Part shown: positions 1-8,787 of the stretch, in pieces
Layout: every line of letters starts with the position of its first letter
Numbering within the stretch: the first letter of the stretch is position 1
Source: Candidatus Kuenenia stuttgartensis
GTDB lineage: Bacteria > Planctomycetota > UBA11346
Direction of reading: 5' to 3'
NCBI GenBank assembly: GCA_945872305.1
Contig: CAMCAC010000007.1
Location: 1 to 32,922, forward strand
Length of the DNA stretch: 32,922 bases
Translations under genes and position numbers: made by a program
The notes under the pieces: model-generated
Databases searched by the model: none
What the model saw: only the letters and a program-made list of their open reading frames with translations
Told to the model about the DNA's origin: nothing

Positions 1-1
1 G

Positions 2-1321
2 GCGGGGCTGGCGGTGGGGGTGGGCGGGCCCTGGTGGCTGGCGCCGCTGCTCGGCCGGGCGGCGGAGGGGGTCGCGGGGCAGGGGGTGGTGCCCGGCTGG
101 ACGCCGCTTCCCGGGGCCTGGGGCGCGGTGGCGGGGGCCGCGGGGGTGATTGCCCTGGGTCTGGCGGTCGCCTGGCAGCGGCCGCGGCTGGCCCGCTGGC
201 TGGCGCTGCTGCCCACGGACCTGTGCGCCCGGCTGTGGGATGCGGGTCTGCACGGGCTGATCGCCCTGGGCCGCGCCTGCGTGCATGTGACCCAGCACGG
301 GGATCTGCGCGGGTATCTGGCGGTGACGGTGCTCGCGGCGGTGGCGCTCGCGGCGCCGGGATTGGCGGCCATGGACCTGCCGGCGATGGGCGGGATGCCG
401 ACCCTGGCCATGGCGGTGGTGAGCCTGTTGCTGGTGGTCGGGGCCGTGGTCGCCGCCACCGCCCGGACCCGGCTGGCGGCGGTGGCGGGGCTCGGGGCGG
501 TGGGCTACGGCATGGTCCTGCTCTTCATCTCCGCGGGGGCGCCGGATCTCGCCCTGACCCAGATCCTGGTCGAGACCCTGGTGGTGGTGCTGCTGGTGCT
601 CGCGTTCCGCCATCTGCCGGACCTCACGGTGCCGGCGACCCCCGCCGGCCGGCGCACCGCCACCGCGGTGACCGCGGTGCTCGCGGGGTTGTTCGCCGGC
701 GGGCTGGTCCTGGCGGCCCAGGGCACCCAGGCCGCCGCCCCGGTGGGGCCATCGCTGATCGCGGCCGCCTGGGAGCGGGGTCTCGGGGCCAATGCGGTGA
801 ATGTCATCCTCGTCGACATCCGCGCCCTCGACACCCTGGGCGAGATCACCGTGTTGCTCATCGCCGCGATGGGGGTGGCGGCGCTGGTGCTGCCCGCGGA
901 GCGGCCGGGGCCGCTGCTCGCCCGCTCGCCGATCCTGGCCGGGGCGAGCCGGTTCATCCTGCCGGTGGCGGCGCTGCTGGCGCTCTTCCTGTGGTACCGC
1001 GGCCACCACCAGCCTGGGGGCGGTTTCGCCGCCGGGCTGTGCCTGGGGGCCGGGGTGGTGCTCTTGGCCGCGGCCTGGGGCGGGGCCGCGGCCCGGCGGG
1101 CCCTGCGCCTGCCGCCCCTGGCCTGGGCTGGGGGAGGGCTGGCCATCGCCCTGGCCGCCGGACTGGTCGGGGTGGTCAGTGGCGACGGCTTCCTGGCCCC
1201 GCTGTGGCTCGGTCCGGTGGGCACGCCGATCCTGTTCGATCTCGGGGTGTTCGCCCTGGTGGTGGGCATCACGATCATGGCGGTGGAGCGCCTGCTCGAA
1301 GCCGAGGAGGGCGACCGATGA
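2..1321 (+). CDS. mnhA: Na+/H+ antiporter subunit A C-terminal region fused to subunit B (Mrp/Mnh/Pha AB fusion), 5' truncated by window edge
   Basis: Hydrophobic multi-pass protein; DUF4040/MnhA C-terminal motif 'AAVAGLGAVGYGMVLLFISAGAPDLALTQILVE', MbhE-like 'GANAVNVILVDIRALDTLGEITVLLIAAMGV', then MnhB-like 'YRGHHQPGGGFAAGL'. Frame is open at the left edge; followed by overlapping C-D-E-F-G genes. Confidence 0.9.
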   Translation, partial: AGLAVGVGGPWWLAPLLGRAAEGVAGQGVVPGWTPLPGAWGAVAGAAGVIALGLAVAWQRPRLARWLALLPTDLCARLWDAGLHGLIALGRACVHVTQHGDLRGYLAVTVLAAVALAAPGLAAMDLPAMGGMPTLAMAVVSLLLVVGAVVAATARTRLAAVAGLGAVGYGMVLLFISAGAPDLALTQILVETLVVVLLVLAFRHLPDLTVPATPAGRRTATAVTAVLAGLFAGGLVLAAQGTQAAAPVGPSLIAAAWERGLGANAVNVILVDIRALDTLGEITVLLIAAMGVAALVLPAERPGPLLARSPILAGASRFILPVAALLALFLWYRGHHQPGGGFAAGLCLGAGVVLLAAAWGGAAARRALRLPPLAWAGGGLAIALAAGLVGVVSGDGFLAPLWLGPVGTPILFDLGVFALVVGITIMAVERLLEAEEGDR

Positions 1322-1689
1322 CCTGGCTGCTCGCGCTCCTGACTGCGGTGCTCGTCGGTGCCGGCGTGTGGCTGGTGCTCCAGCGCCGGGTGCTGCACCT
1401 GGTGCTCGGCATCGGCCTGCTCGGGCACGGGGCGAACCTGCTGGTGTTCGCCGCCGGCGGGCTGTCGTCGGCCCCGGCCTTCGCCCCCGGCGGCACGCCC
1501 CTGCCCGGGGCGGCGGATCCCCTGCCCCAGGCCCTGATCCTGACCGCCATCGTCATCGGCTTCGGCGCCACCGCGTTCCTGCTCGCCCTGGCGTGGCGGG
1601 CGTGGCGGGAACTGGGCGACGATGATCTGCCCCGGTGGACCGGCAGCGAGCCGCCGTTGGAAGACGATCACCAGGAGCCCAAGCCATGA
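1318..1689 (+). CDS. mnhC: Na+/H+ antiporter subunit C
   Basis: MTWLLALLTAVLVGAGVWLVLQRRVLHLVLGIGLLGHGANLLVF...ADPLPQALILTAIVIGFGATAFLLAL; NuoK-like MnhC signature; ATGA overlap with the upstream gene. Confidence 0.93.
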   Translation: MTWLLALLTAVLVGAGVWLVLQRRVLHLVLGIGLLGHGANLLVFAAGGLSSAPAFAPGGTPLPGAADPLPQALILTAIVIGFGATAFLLALAWRAWRELGDDDLPRWTGSEPPLEDDHQEPKP

Positions 1690-3164
1690 CCGGGCTCCTG
1701 ATCATCCCGCCGCTCACCGCCCTGCTCGCCCTGCTGTGCTGGCGCCGGCCGGCGCTCCAGGCCTGGAGCGGGCTGGCGGGAACGGTGGCCCTGGCGATGG
1801 CGGCGGTCGGCCTGCTGGTGGCGGTCAACCATGGCGGGGTGCAGGTCCTGCACGTGGGCGGCTGGATCGCGCCCCAGGGCATCGCCCTGGTGGCGGATCC
1901 CCTGGCGGCGGCGCTGTGCGTGGTGGCGGCGGTGGTCGGGATCGCGGCGGTGCTCGCGGCCCGGGCGGACCACGACGATCAGGCCAAGCACCCGGCTTGG
2001 CAGCCCCTGGTGCAGCTCCTGCTGTGGGGCGTGTGCGGGGCGTTCACCACCGGGGACCTCTTCAACCTGTTCGTATGGTTCGAGGTCATGCTCATGGCCT
2101 CGTTCACCCTGCTCGCCCTGGGCGGTGGCAGAGAGCGGCTTGAAGGCGCCGTGAAATATGTGGCGATCAACCTCGTCGGCTCGGCGCTCTTCCTGTCCGG
2201 CTGCGGCATCCTGTACGGACTGTGCGGCACCCTGAACATGGCGGATCTCGCCCGGGTCATCGCCGCCGCCGGGACCGGGCCGGGGATCCAGGCGGCCCTC
2301 GGCTGCCTGCTTGCGGCGTTCCTGCTCAAGTCCGCGGCCTTCCCGCTCTTCGCCTGGCTGCCCGCCAGCTACCACACCGCGAGCCCGGCCACTGCTGCGC
2401 TGTTCTCGGCGCTGCTGACCAAGGTCGGGGTGTACGCGGTGCTGCGTCTGACCGTGACTATCGCGCCGCTGAACGGCACGCCCCTGGCCCCGGTGCTCGG
2501 GGTGGTGGCCCTGGCGACCATGGCGGTGGGGGTGCTCGGGGCGGCGACCCAGATGGAGCTGCGTCGGATCCTGGCGTTCCACATCGTCAGCCAGGTGGGG
2601 TACATGCTGCTTGGCATCGCCATGGGATCGGCCCTCGCCTTGGCGGCGACCGCATTCTACCTGATCCACCACATCCTGGTGAAGAGCGCCCTCTTCCTGG
2701 CGGTCGGGGTGGCGGCGGCCCGGGGCGGCGGCGAGGACGTGCGCGGGCTCGGCGGCCTGCGCCATGCGCCATGGCTGTACGCGGGCTTCCTGGTCGGCGC
2801 CGCCAGCCTGGCGGGGATCCCGCCCCTGTCGGGATTCTTCGCCAAGCTCGCGGTGGTGCGGGCGGCGGTGGAGGCCCAGGCCTTCGTCGCCCTGGCGGTG
2901 GCCCTGGGGGTCGGCTTCCTGACCCTGTATTCGATGATCAAGATCCACCGCGAGGTCTTCGCCAAGCCCGGTCGCGACGGTGACGCGGCCCCGGCGCCCC
3001 GGCCCGGGGACCGCTGGTCCGTGGGGGCGGTGCTCCTGCTTGCCGCGGGGACGGTGGCCATCGGCGTGCTGGCCGGACCGTTGTGGGCGTGGTGCCTGGA
3101 GACCGGTGCCGGGCTGGTGGAACGCCGGCCGTACCTGGACGCGGTCCTGGGAGGTGCCCCGTGA
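1686..3164 (+). CDS. mnhD: Na+/H+ antiporter subunit D
   Basis: NuoN/MnhD-like multi-pass protein with 'KSAAFPLFAWLPASYHTASPATAALFSALLTKVGVYAVLR'; ATGA overlap with mnhC. Confidence 0.95.
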   Translation: MTGLLIIPPLTALLALLCWRRPALQAWSGLAGTVALAMAAVGLLVAVNHGGVQVLHVGGWIAPQGIALVADPLAAALCVVAAVVGIAAVLAARADHDDQAKHPAWQPLVQLLLWGVCGAFTTGDLFNLFVWFEVMLMASFTLLALGGGRERLEGAVKYVAINLVGSALFLSGCGILYGLCGTLNMADLARVIAAAGTGPGIQAALGCLLAAFLLKSAAFPLFAWLPASYHTASPATAALFSALLTKVGVYAVLRLTVTIAPLNGTPLAPVLGVVALATMAVGVLGAATQMELRRILAFHIVSQVGYMLLGIAMGSALALAATAFYLIHHILVKSALFLAVGVAAARGGGEDVRGLGGLRHAPWLYAGFLVGAASLAGIPPLSGFFAKLAVVRAAVEAQAFVALAVALGVGFLTLYSMIKIHREVFAKPGRDGDAAPAPRPGDRWSVGAVLLLAAGTVAIGVLAGPLWAWCLETGAGLVERRPYLDAVLGGAP

Positions 3165-3502
3165 TCCGACTCGTCGCCCTGGTCCGCCTCATCAGTCTGC
3201 TCGCCCTGGACACGGTGCGCTCGTCGGTGCTGCTCGCCTGGGATGTGCTCACCCCCCGGGACCTGAGCCGGGTGCGGATCCTGACCTTCCCGACCCGGGC
3301 GCGCACGGACCGGGAACTGTTCTGGCTGTCCACCGCCATCACCCTGACCCCGGGCACCCTGACCCTGGATGTGGCGGACGACCGCACCCATCTCGTCATC
3401 CACGCCATGTACGCCCAGGATCCGGAGGCCTTGCTCGCGGACCTGCGCGACCGGGTCGAGACGCCGCTGCTCCAAGTGCTGCGCGGGAAGGCGACGCCAT
3501 GA
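3161..3502 (+). CDS. mnhE: Na+/H+ antiporter subunit E (GTG start)
   Basis: VIRLVALVRLISLLALDTVRSSVLLAWDVLTP...STAITLTPGTLTLDV; MnhE family pattern; GTGA overlap with mnhD. Confidence 0.9.
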   Translation: MIRLVALVRLISLLALDTVRSSVLLAWDVLTPRDLSRVRILTFPTRARTDRELFWLSTAITLTPGTLTLDVADDRTHLVIHAMYAQDPEALLADLRDRVETPLLQVLRGKATP

Positions 3503-3783
3503 CCCTGCTCACCGGGATCCTGACCGTGGTGATCAGCGTGGCCATGACCCTCGCCCTGTGGCGGCTGGTGCGCGGACCGGGGCTCGCGGACCGGGTGGTG
3601 GCGTTGGATCTGCTGGCCAGTCTGACCGTTGGCTGGCTGGTCGTGCGGGCCGCGGCCACCGGCCACTGGATGTATGTGGATGTGGCCCTGGGCATCGGCC
3701 TGGTGTCGGTGGTCGGCACCGTGGCCTTCGGGGCCTTCACCGAGCATCGGGCCCGGGAAGCGGCCGGGGAGGACCGGCCGTGA
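3499..3783 (+). CDS. mnhF: Na+/H+ antiporter subunit F
   Basis: WRLVRGPGLADRVVALDLLASLTVGWLVV... MnhF signature; ATGA overlap. Confidence 0.93.
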   Translation: MTLLTGILTVVISVAMTLALWRLVRGPGLADRVVALDLLASLTVGWLVVRAAATGHWMYVDVALGIGLVSVVGTVAFGAFTEHRAREAAGEDRP

Positions 3784-4070
3784 TCCTCACCATCCTTGGT
3801 GCGGTCTTCGCCGTGGTCGGCGCCGGTTTCATGCTCGTCGCCGCGATCGGCGTCGTGCGCTTCACCGACACCTTCGCCCGGCTGCACTGCGCCGGGAAAT
3901 CCGCGACGCTGGGGGTCGCCTGCCTGCTCGCCTCTGCCGCCCTGTGGTCCGCGGACCCGGGGCTGGCCCTGCGGGCGGGACTCGCTTCGCTGTTCTTCCT
4001 GGTCACCGGCCCGGTGGGCTGCCACGCCCTCGCCCGGGCGGTGTGGCGGAATCGGGAGCGGGCCGGGTGA
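3780..4070 (+). CDS. mnhG: Na+/H+ antiporter subunit G (GTG start)
   Basis: VILTILGAVFAVVGAGFMLVAAIGVVRFTDTFARLHCAGKSATLGV; MnhG signature 'R.PD.f.RLH..~K..TLG'; GTGA overlap with mnhF. Confidence 0.93.
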   Translation: MILTILGAVFAVVGAGFMLVAAIGVVRFTDTFARLHCAGKSATLGVACLLASAALWSADPGLALRAGLASLFFLVTGPVGCHALARAVWRNRERAG

Positions 4071-4088
4071 CCGTGGCGGTGGTGAGAC

Positions 4089-4196
4089 GCCTGCGGCGGG
4101 CCTTGCGCAGAGGCGCAGAGGTCCGCAGAGGCGGGGCCACCCGCTGGGTCAGTGACGGGCTATCCTCTGCGCCTCTGCGCCAAGCCCGCCGCAGGC
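4089..4196. repeat. Long imperfect inverted repeat with GCAGAGGC units (33-nt arms, 42-nt spacer)
   Basis: Left arm 4089-4121 gcctgcggcgggccttgcgcagaggcgcagagg; reverse complement of right arm 4164-4196 gcctgcggcgggcttggcgcagaggcgcagagg; 31/33 identical. Spacer contains another ccgcagaggcg unit. Confidence 0.9.
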
Positions 4197-4224
4197 ATCC
4201 GTGGCCGGCCGCGGTTTCGGATCG

Positions 4225-4809
4225 TCAGCGCTTGGCCGTGGGCTTCGCGGCGGGCTTGGCCTTTGCCGTCGGCTTCGCCTTGGCCGCGGGCTTGGTCTTG
4301 GCGGTCGGCTTCGCGGCGGCTTTCGCCGGCTTCGCGGCGGGTGTGGCCGGGGCCGCGGGGGCGGCGCCGCCGAGGGCGGCGACGACCTCTTCGACGTGGC
4401 CGGGGACCTTCACCGCGCGCCACTCGTGGAGGATCGTGAGATCGGGGCCGATGATGAAGGTGGAGCGGTCGATGCCCATGTACTTCCGGCCGTACATCGA
4501 CTTCTCGATCCACACCCCGAGGGCCTTGGCGAGGACCTGTTCGGTGTCCGCGAGGAGCGGGAAGTTGAGGGATTCCTTGGCGATGAACTTGGCGTGGCTG
4601 GCCAGGGAGTCGGGGCTGATCCCGAGCACCTGGGCGCCCTTGGTGGTGATCGCGCCGTGGTGGTCGCGGAACCCGCAGGACTCCACCGTGCAGCCGGGGG
4701 TCATGTCCTTCGGGTAGAAGTAGAGCACGGTGGTCCGGCCCTTGAGGTCGGCGTGGGTCCAAGTGCGGCCGTCGCTGCCGGCCAGGGAGAATGCGGGAAG
4801 GGTGGCCAT
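4225..4809 (-). CDS. bcp: Peroxiredoxin (PrxQ/BCP family) with Ala/Lys/Pro-rich C-terminal tail
   Basis: MATLPAFSLAGSDGRTWTHADLKGRTTVLYFYPKDMTPGCTVESCGFRDHHGAI; PGCTxE(x)C BCP active site; tail ...AAKPAKAAAKPTAKTKPAAKAKPTAKAKPAAKPTAKR. Confidence 0.93.
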   Translation of the reverse strand: MATLPAFSLAGSDGRTWTHADLKGRTTVLYFYPKDMTPGCTVESCGFRDHHGAITTKGAQVLGISPDSLASHAKFIAKESLNFPLLADTEQVLAKALGVWIEKSMYGRKYMGIDRSTFIIGPDLTILHEWRAVKVPGHVEEVVAALGGAAPAAPATPAAKPAKAAAKPTAKTKPAAKAKPTAKAKPAAKPTAKR

Positions 4810-4908
4810 GGGGGTGTCCTTGCGGCGCGGGGATAGCGCCCGGCGGTGTCGCCGCCAGGGCCACGCCGCCAAGCCTTGTCGCATGCCCGGGCGCGGCACC
4901 ATGCCGGC

Positions 4909-5754
4909 ATGCTCACCGCCAGCTTCATCGTCGGCAAAGGGATGACCGAGGACCTCGAACGGGCCCTGTGGGCGCGGGGGATCCTCGACTGGGACCTGGC
5001 CCGGGAGCATGCGGTCGAGGTCGGCGAGATCCTGGGCACCCAGCGGGCCAACAAGCTGCTGGAGACCTTGGCCCTGGCCCGGACCGCCCGGGACAAGGGC
5101 GATGCGGCGTGGTTCCACGCCCACTGGCCCAAGGAGCACCTGTGGCGGATGTGGCGGGGCTGGTGCGAGCCGGTGCAGTGCGGCCTGCTCGACATCGAGA
5201 CCACCGGCCTGACCGCGGGCTTCGATCAGGTGACGGTGATCGGGCTGGTCTGCGCCGAGGGCAAGGCGGCCTATGTGGCCGGCGCCCCCCAGGACGGCCA
5301 CGAGCCCCTGGACCGCTTCCCGGAGCGGCTGCGCCAGCTCCGCCTGCTCGGGACCTTCAACGGCATCAACTTCGACCTGCCGTTTTTGGAAAAGCACTTC
5401 CGCGGCATCAACCTGAAGTTCGACCTGCCGCACATCGACTGGATGTACCCGGCCCGTCAGGCCGGGCTGAACGGCGGGCTCAAGGACATGGAGAAGCAGC
5501 TCGGCATCGGCCGCGAGGCGGACATCAAGGACGTGCGCGGCAACATCGCGGTCCAGCTCTGGGCCCAGTGGAAGCAGCAGGGGGATCTGGCGGCCTACCG
5601 CCGGCTGACCACCTACTGCATCGCCGACTGCGCCAACCTGCGGCCGTTCGCCGACGCGGTGTACGACCGGCTGTGGGCCAAGGCCTATGGCCAGCACGCC
5701 CGCCAGGTGGACTTCGCCGCCATCAAGGGGCAGCAGCAGTCGATCTTCGGCTGA
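4909..5754 (+). CDS. YprB-like DEDDy 3'-5' exonuclease (RNase H-like fold)
   Basis: ExoI 'LLDIETTGLTAGFDQVTVIGL', ExoII 'GTFNGINFDLPFL', ExoIII 'TTYCIADCANL' (YxxxD). Confidence 0.88.
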   Translation: MLTASFIVGKGMTEDLERALWARGILDWDLAREHAVEVGEILGTQRANKLLETLALARTARDKGDAAWFHAHWPKEHLWRMWRGWCEPVQCGLLDIETTGLTAGFDQVTVIGLVCAEGKAAYVAGAPQDGHEPLDRFPERLRQLRLLGTFNGINFDLPFLEKHFRGINLKFDLPHIDWMYPARQAGLNGGLKDMEKQLGIGREADIKDVRGNIAVQLWAQWKQQGDLAAYRRLTTYCIADCANLRPFADAVYDRLWAKAYGQHARQVDFAAIKGQQQSIFG

Positions 5755-5760
5755 ATCCGC

Positions 5761-6810
5761 TCACTTGCTGGCGGTGTGTCCCGCCCACGTGATCACCAGC
5801 ATGACCAGGATCGGCGGTTCGGCAGGGTCCGCAGCAGGTTCTTCGTACAGCAAACGGGTGCCGTCGTGGTTCCACAGGGGGCCGCGGGCGCCACTGGCCA
5901 ACCGGCGGGGCGTGCTGCCGGCGAGATCCGCGAGGACGAGGCTGCCATCCCGATCCACCGCAGCCAGCAAGGGGAAGCGCGGATGGGGCGCGGGGCTGTG
6001 CCCACCGGCCACCACCACCAACGGCTTGGCGCCGGGTTTCGCCACATGGACCACGTCGGTGCCGATCCGCAGGTACCAGTTCTGCCGGGTGCTACCGGCG
6101 GGGGGCGTGCCGGCGAGTCGGGTGGCGACGATTCCACCGGTGGCGGTCCAGCGCGGCATGATCAACCCGGGAAGGCTGTCCGCTGTGCCCGGGCGCCAGC
6201 GGATGACCAGGGAACCCGTGCCGGCCCGGCCGGTCCACCAGTCCTCTTCGACCACCGGCTGCTCCTGCCACGCCAGACCCGGTCCACCCCGTTGCGGCTC
6301 GGCAAAGAATCCCGGGGCGAAATCCACCGGATCGTTGCCCCGGGATACGAGGCGGATGCGGTCCTCGACCTGCGCATAGACGGCGTCGTCGCCGACCCGA
6401 GGCCGGTAACCGCCCGGCGCCAGGGTGAACTTGTCGGTGGCACCCTTGGGGCCCACCGTCACGGCGGTCAGTCCTTCCGTGGTCGGTACGATGCGTCCGT
6501 CGGTGGTGCGCACCGCATTCGCCGCCGGTCCGAACACGACCCGATCCGGGGTGAGCCATTGCGGGGCGCCGGTGGTGCGCCGGTCCTCGGCAACCAGGTA
6601 GATGGGCCGCAGGCCCTCTTCGAGGATGGCGAATCCATTGGCGGATCGCACGACGATCCGGTTGGCGGTGGGGTTCCAGGCCGGCTCCGGATCGGGAACC
6701 GTGGTGGGCAGGCGGACCGTGCGGACCACGGTGGCCTCGGCGGAGGTCGATGTGGGCCGGGGTGCACAGGCGGCCAGGGCCGCCAAGGCCAGGCACAGGA
6801 TCAGACGCAT
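5761..6810 (-). CDS. Predicted lipoprotein, possibly beta-propeller (TolB/WD40-like)
   Basis: MRLILCLALAALAACAPRPTS lipobox (LAAC); repeated blade-like segments (PEPAWNPTANRIVVRSANGFAI, GARGPLWNHDGTRLLYEEP). Confidence 0.7.
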   Translation of the reverse strand: MRLILCLALAALAACAPRPTSTSAEATVVRTVRLPTTVPDPEPAWNPTANRIVVRSANGFAILEEGLRPIYLVAEDRRTTGAPQWLTPDRVVFGPAANAVRTTDGRIVPTTEGLTAVTVGPKGATDKFTLAPGGYRPRVGDDAVYAQVEDRIRLVSRGNDPVDFAPGFFAEPQRGGPGLAWQEQPVVEEDWWTGRAGTGSLVIRWRPGTADSLPGLIMPRWTATGGIVATRLAGTPPAGSTRQNWYLRIGTDVVHVAKPGAKPLVVVAGGHSPAPHPRFPLLAAVDRDGSLVLADLAGSTPRRLASGARGPLWNHDGTRLLYEEPAADPAEPPILVMLVITWAGHTASK

Positions 6811-6848
6811 GGCACCACCGTGGTGCGGCCCGGTGGCGGGCAAGGCGG

Positions 6849-7487
6849 TCAGGGGACCGCCAGCCATCCCTGGATCACCAGCGCAACGCCCGGCCCATCC
6901 AGGGCGGCAAGGCGGCCGTCCGCATCCGCACGGGCGGTCAGAATGGTGCCCGCGAGATCGACCCGGGGGCCATCCCAGCGGATCCGCAGGTCCTCGCTGA
7001 ACCGGGGACCGAAGAAGTCCACCACCCGGGCCTCTCCATGGCCGTCAGCTCGCCAAGCAAGGGCGAGATGAAAGGCGGCCAGACGCAGATCCCAGGCCCG
7101 GGGCCCGCGGTCGTGGCGGATCTCCTCGGCCGGTCGTGCATCATCCCCGCTTCCAGTCTGGATCTCGCGCACGATGCGATAAGCCCCGGTCGCCGTCGGC
7201 AGGATCCGGCCGAGGGTCGAGCGGGCGTTGTGGGCCACGGTCAATCCCTGGGGATCGAGCAGGATGAAGGGCACATCTCCGAGATGGGCTCCCTGCACCG
7301 TCTCCGGTGCCGGGGGTGTCCACACGATCTGCCACAGGCGGTTGCCGCCCAGGGTCCGGTCGGTGGGCCCCAGACGCATCCAGAACCGCTCGCCATCCAG
7401 CGAACCGTGGCAGGCGACAGGATCCGGGGCGAGATCGGCACCCAGGAGCAGGCCGGCAAGGAGCAGGAGCGGGGCGCAACGCATCAT
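6849..7487 (-). CDS. Hypothetical secreted protein
   Basis: Signal-like MMRCAPLLLLAGLLLGADLAPD; start overlaps the stop of the upstream gene; no family recognised. Confidence 0.6.
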   Translation of the reverse strand: MMRCAPLLLLAGLLLGADLAPDPVACHGSLDGERFWMRLGPTDRTLGGNRLWQIVWTPPAPETVQGAHLGDVPFILLDPQGLTVAHNARSTLGRILPTATGAYRIVREIQTGSGDDARPAEEIRHDRGPRAWDLRLAAFHLALAWRADGHGEARVVDFFGPRFSEDLRIRWDGPRVDLAGTILTARADADGRLAALDGPGVALVIQGWLAVP

Positions 7488-7939
7488 CCCGCCCGCCGCC
7501 GGAGGAGGAGGAACAGGCCCGCCGACGCCGCGAGCCCGCCGAGAACATACCTGCGCCATGGCCGCTCCTGATCCACGGCAAGGATGAACGCACTGCCCGC
7601 CGGATCGTTCGCTTGGTACCAGACCTGGGCGTACGGCCGGGCGGTGAGCGTCTCGCGCAGGGCTTCCGCCTCGATGGTGGGCAGGATCGGGTCATCAGTC
7701 GGCCGGAAGAACCCGTCCCCTTGGCCCCACGCCACCTGCTCCATCCGGCCGCTGCCCTTGACCCGGAACAGATAGGCCACGGAGACCCGTGCACGCTCCT
7801 CGTCAACCGGGGTCAGGACGATGTCCAGGATCTGGCCTGGAGTCCGCTCCAGTTCCGCCGCCGCCCGGGCGAACGGCACGCAGGCAAGGATCCCTCCTGC
7901 CGCGAGGGCCAGTCCAAGCAGGCGGAGGATCCGGTCCAT
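7484..7939 (-). CDS. DUF3592-like membrane protein (two predicted TM segments)
   Basis: MDRILRLLGLALAAGGILACVPF ... VSVAYLFRVKG ... YAQVWYQANDPAGSAFIL ... YVLGGLAASAGLFLLLRRRAG; DUF3592-like organisation. TGATG overlap with upstream FAH gene. Confidence 0.6.
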   Translation of the reverse strand: MDRILRLLGLALAAGGILACVPFARAAAELERTPGQILDIVLTPVDEERARVSVAYLFRVKGSGRMEQVAWGQGDGFFRPTDDPILPTIEAEALRETLTARPYAQVWYQANDPAGSAFILAVDQERPWRRYVLGGLAASAGLFLLLRRRAG

Positions 7940-8787
7940 CAGCCGGCGACCACAGGATTGCGCAGGGCGCCGAGGCGGTCGATGGCGCACTCGACGACCT
8001 CGCCGGGGCGCAGGAAGCGCGGCGGGGTGCGCCAGACGCCGACCCCGGCCGGGGTGCCGGTCAGGATGAGATCCCCGGGTTCCAGGCGCATGGTCCGGCT
8101 GATCCAGGCGAGGACCGCGCCGACCGGATGGATCAGGTCCGCGGGGGTGCCGTCCTGCAGCCGCTCGCCGGCGATGGTGGTGGTCAGGCGCAGCGTGCGC
8201 TCATCACCGACCTCGTCGGCGGTGGTCAGCCAGGGGCCGCAGGGCAGGAATCCATCGCAGGACTTGGAGCGGAACCACTGTCCGTCAGCCTTCTGCCAGC
8301 GGCGGGCGCTGACGTCGTTGGCGACCATGAATCCCGCCACCGCGGCCCGGGCCACCGTCGCATCGGCCCGGTGCAGGGGCCGGCCGAGGACCACCGCGAG
8401 CTCCACTTCGTAGTCCGGGCCGCAGTCCGGATCCGGGATCACGATGGCGTCGGTCGGGCCGGACAGGGTGTTGCGCCCCTTGGCGAAGAGCAGGGGGCGC
8501 TCCGGGGGCACCGCCTTCTGCTCCGCCGCATGGCCGTGGTAGTTGAGGCCCACGCAGATGATCTGGCCGGGGTCGGTCACCGGAGGTCCGAGCCGCACGC
8601 TGTCGAGGGCAAGGCCGCCCGCCGGGGCCGCCGCCACCGCCGCTGCAAGCCGGTCGTGGAGCCCCTCCACGAGGATCCGGCGCACCGAGGTGCACCCGGG
8701 AAGCAGGTCTGCCACCGGGAGGATGCGATCGCCGCGGACCACGCCCGCCTGCTCCGCGCCCGGGGCTCCGAACGAAACGAGGCGCAT
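7939..8787 (-). CDS. Fumarylacetoacetate hydrolase (FAH) family protein
   Basis: ICVGLNYHGHAAEQ...PLLFAKGRNTLSGPTDAIVIPD...DYEVELAVVLGRP...GFMVANDVSARRWQ...GDLILTGTPAGVG; canonical FAH motifs. Confidence 0.95.
   Translation of the reverse strand: MRLVSFGAPGAEQAGVVRGDRILPVADLLPGCTSVRRILVEGLHDRLAAAVAAAPAGGLALDSVRLGPPVTDPGQIICVGLNYHGHAAEQKAVPPERPLLFAKGRNTLSGPTDAIVIPDPDCGPDYEVELAVVLGRPLHRADATVARAAVAGFMVANDVSARRWQKADGQWFRSKSCDGFLPCGPWLTTADEVGDERTLRLTTTIAGERLQDGTPADLIHPVGAVLAWISRTMRLEPGDLILTGTPAGVGVWRTPPRFLRPGEVVECAIDRLGALRNPVVAG

Noticed and set aside
1668-2948. 426-aa minus-strand ORF opposite mnhD
   Set aside because: Q/G/R/H-rich shadow ORF; the plus strand is a canonical mnhD.
4810-5697. N-terminal extension of the peroxiredoxin ORF (490-aa version)
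   Set aside because: It lies antisense to the YprB-like exonuclease; the real Met (4809) begins exactly at the canonical PrxQ N-terminus.
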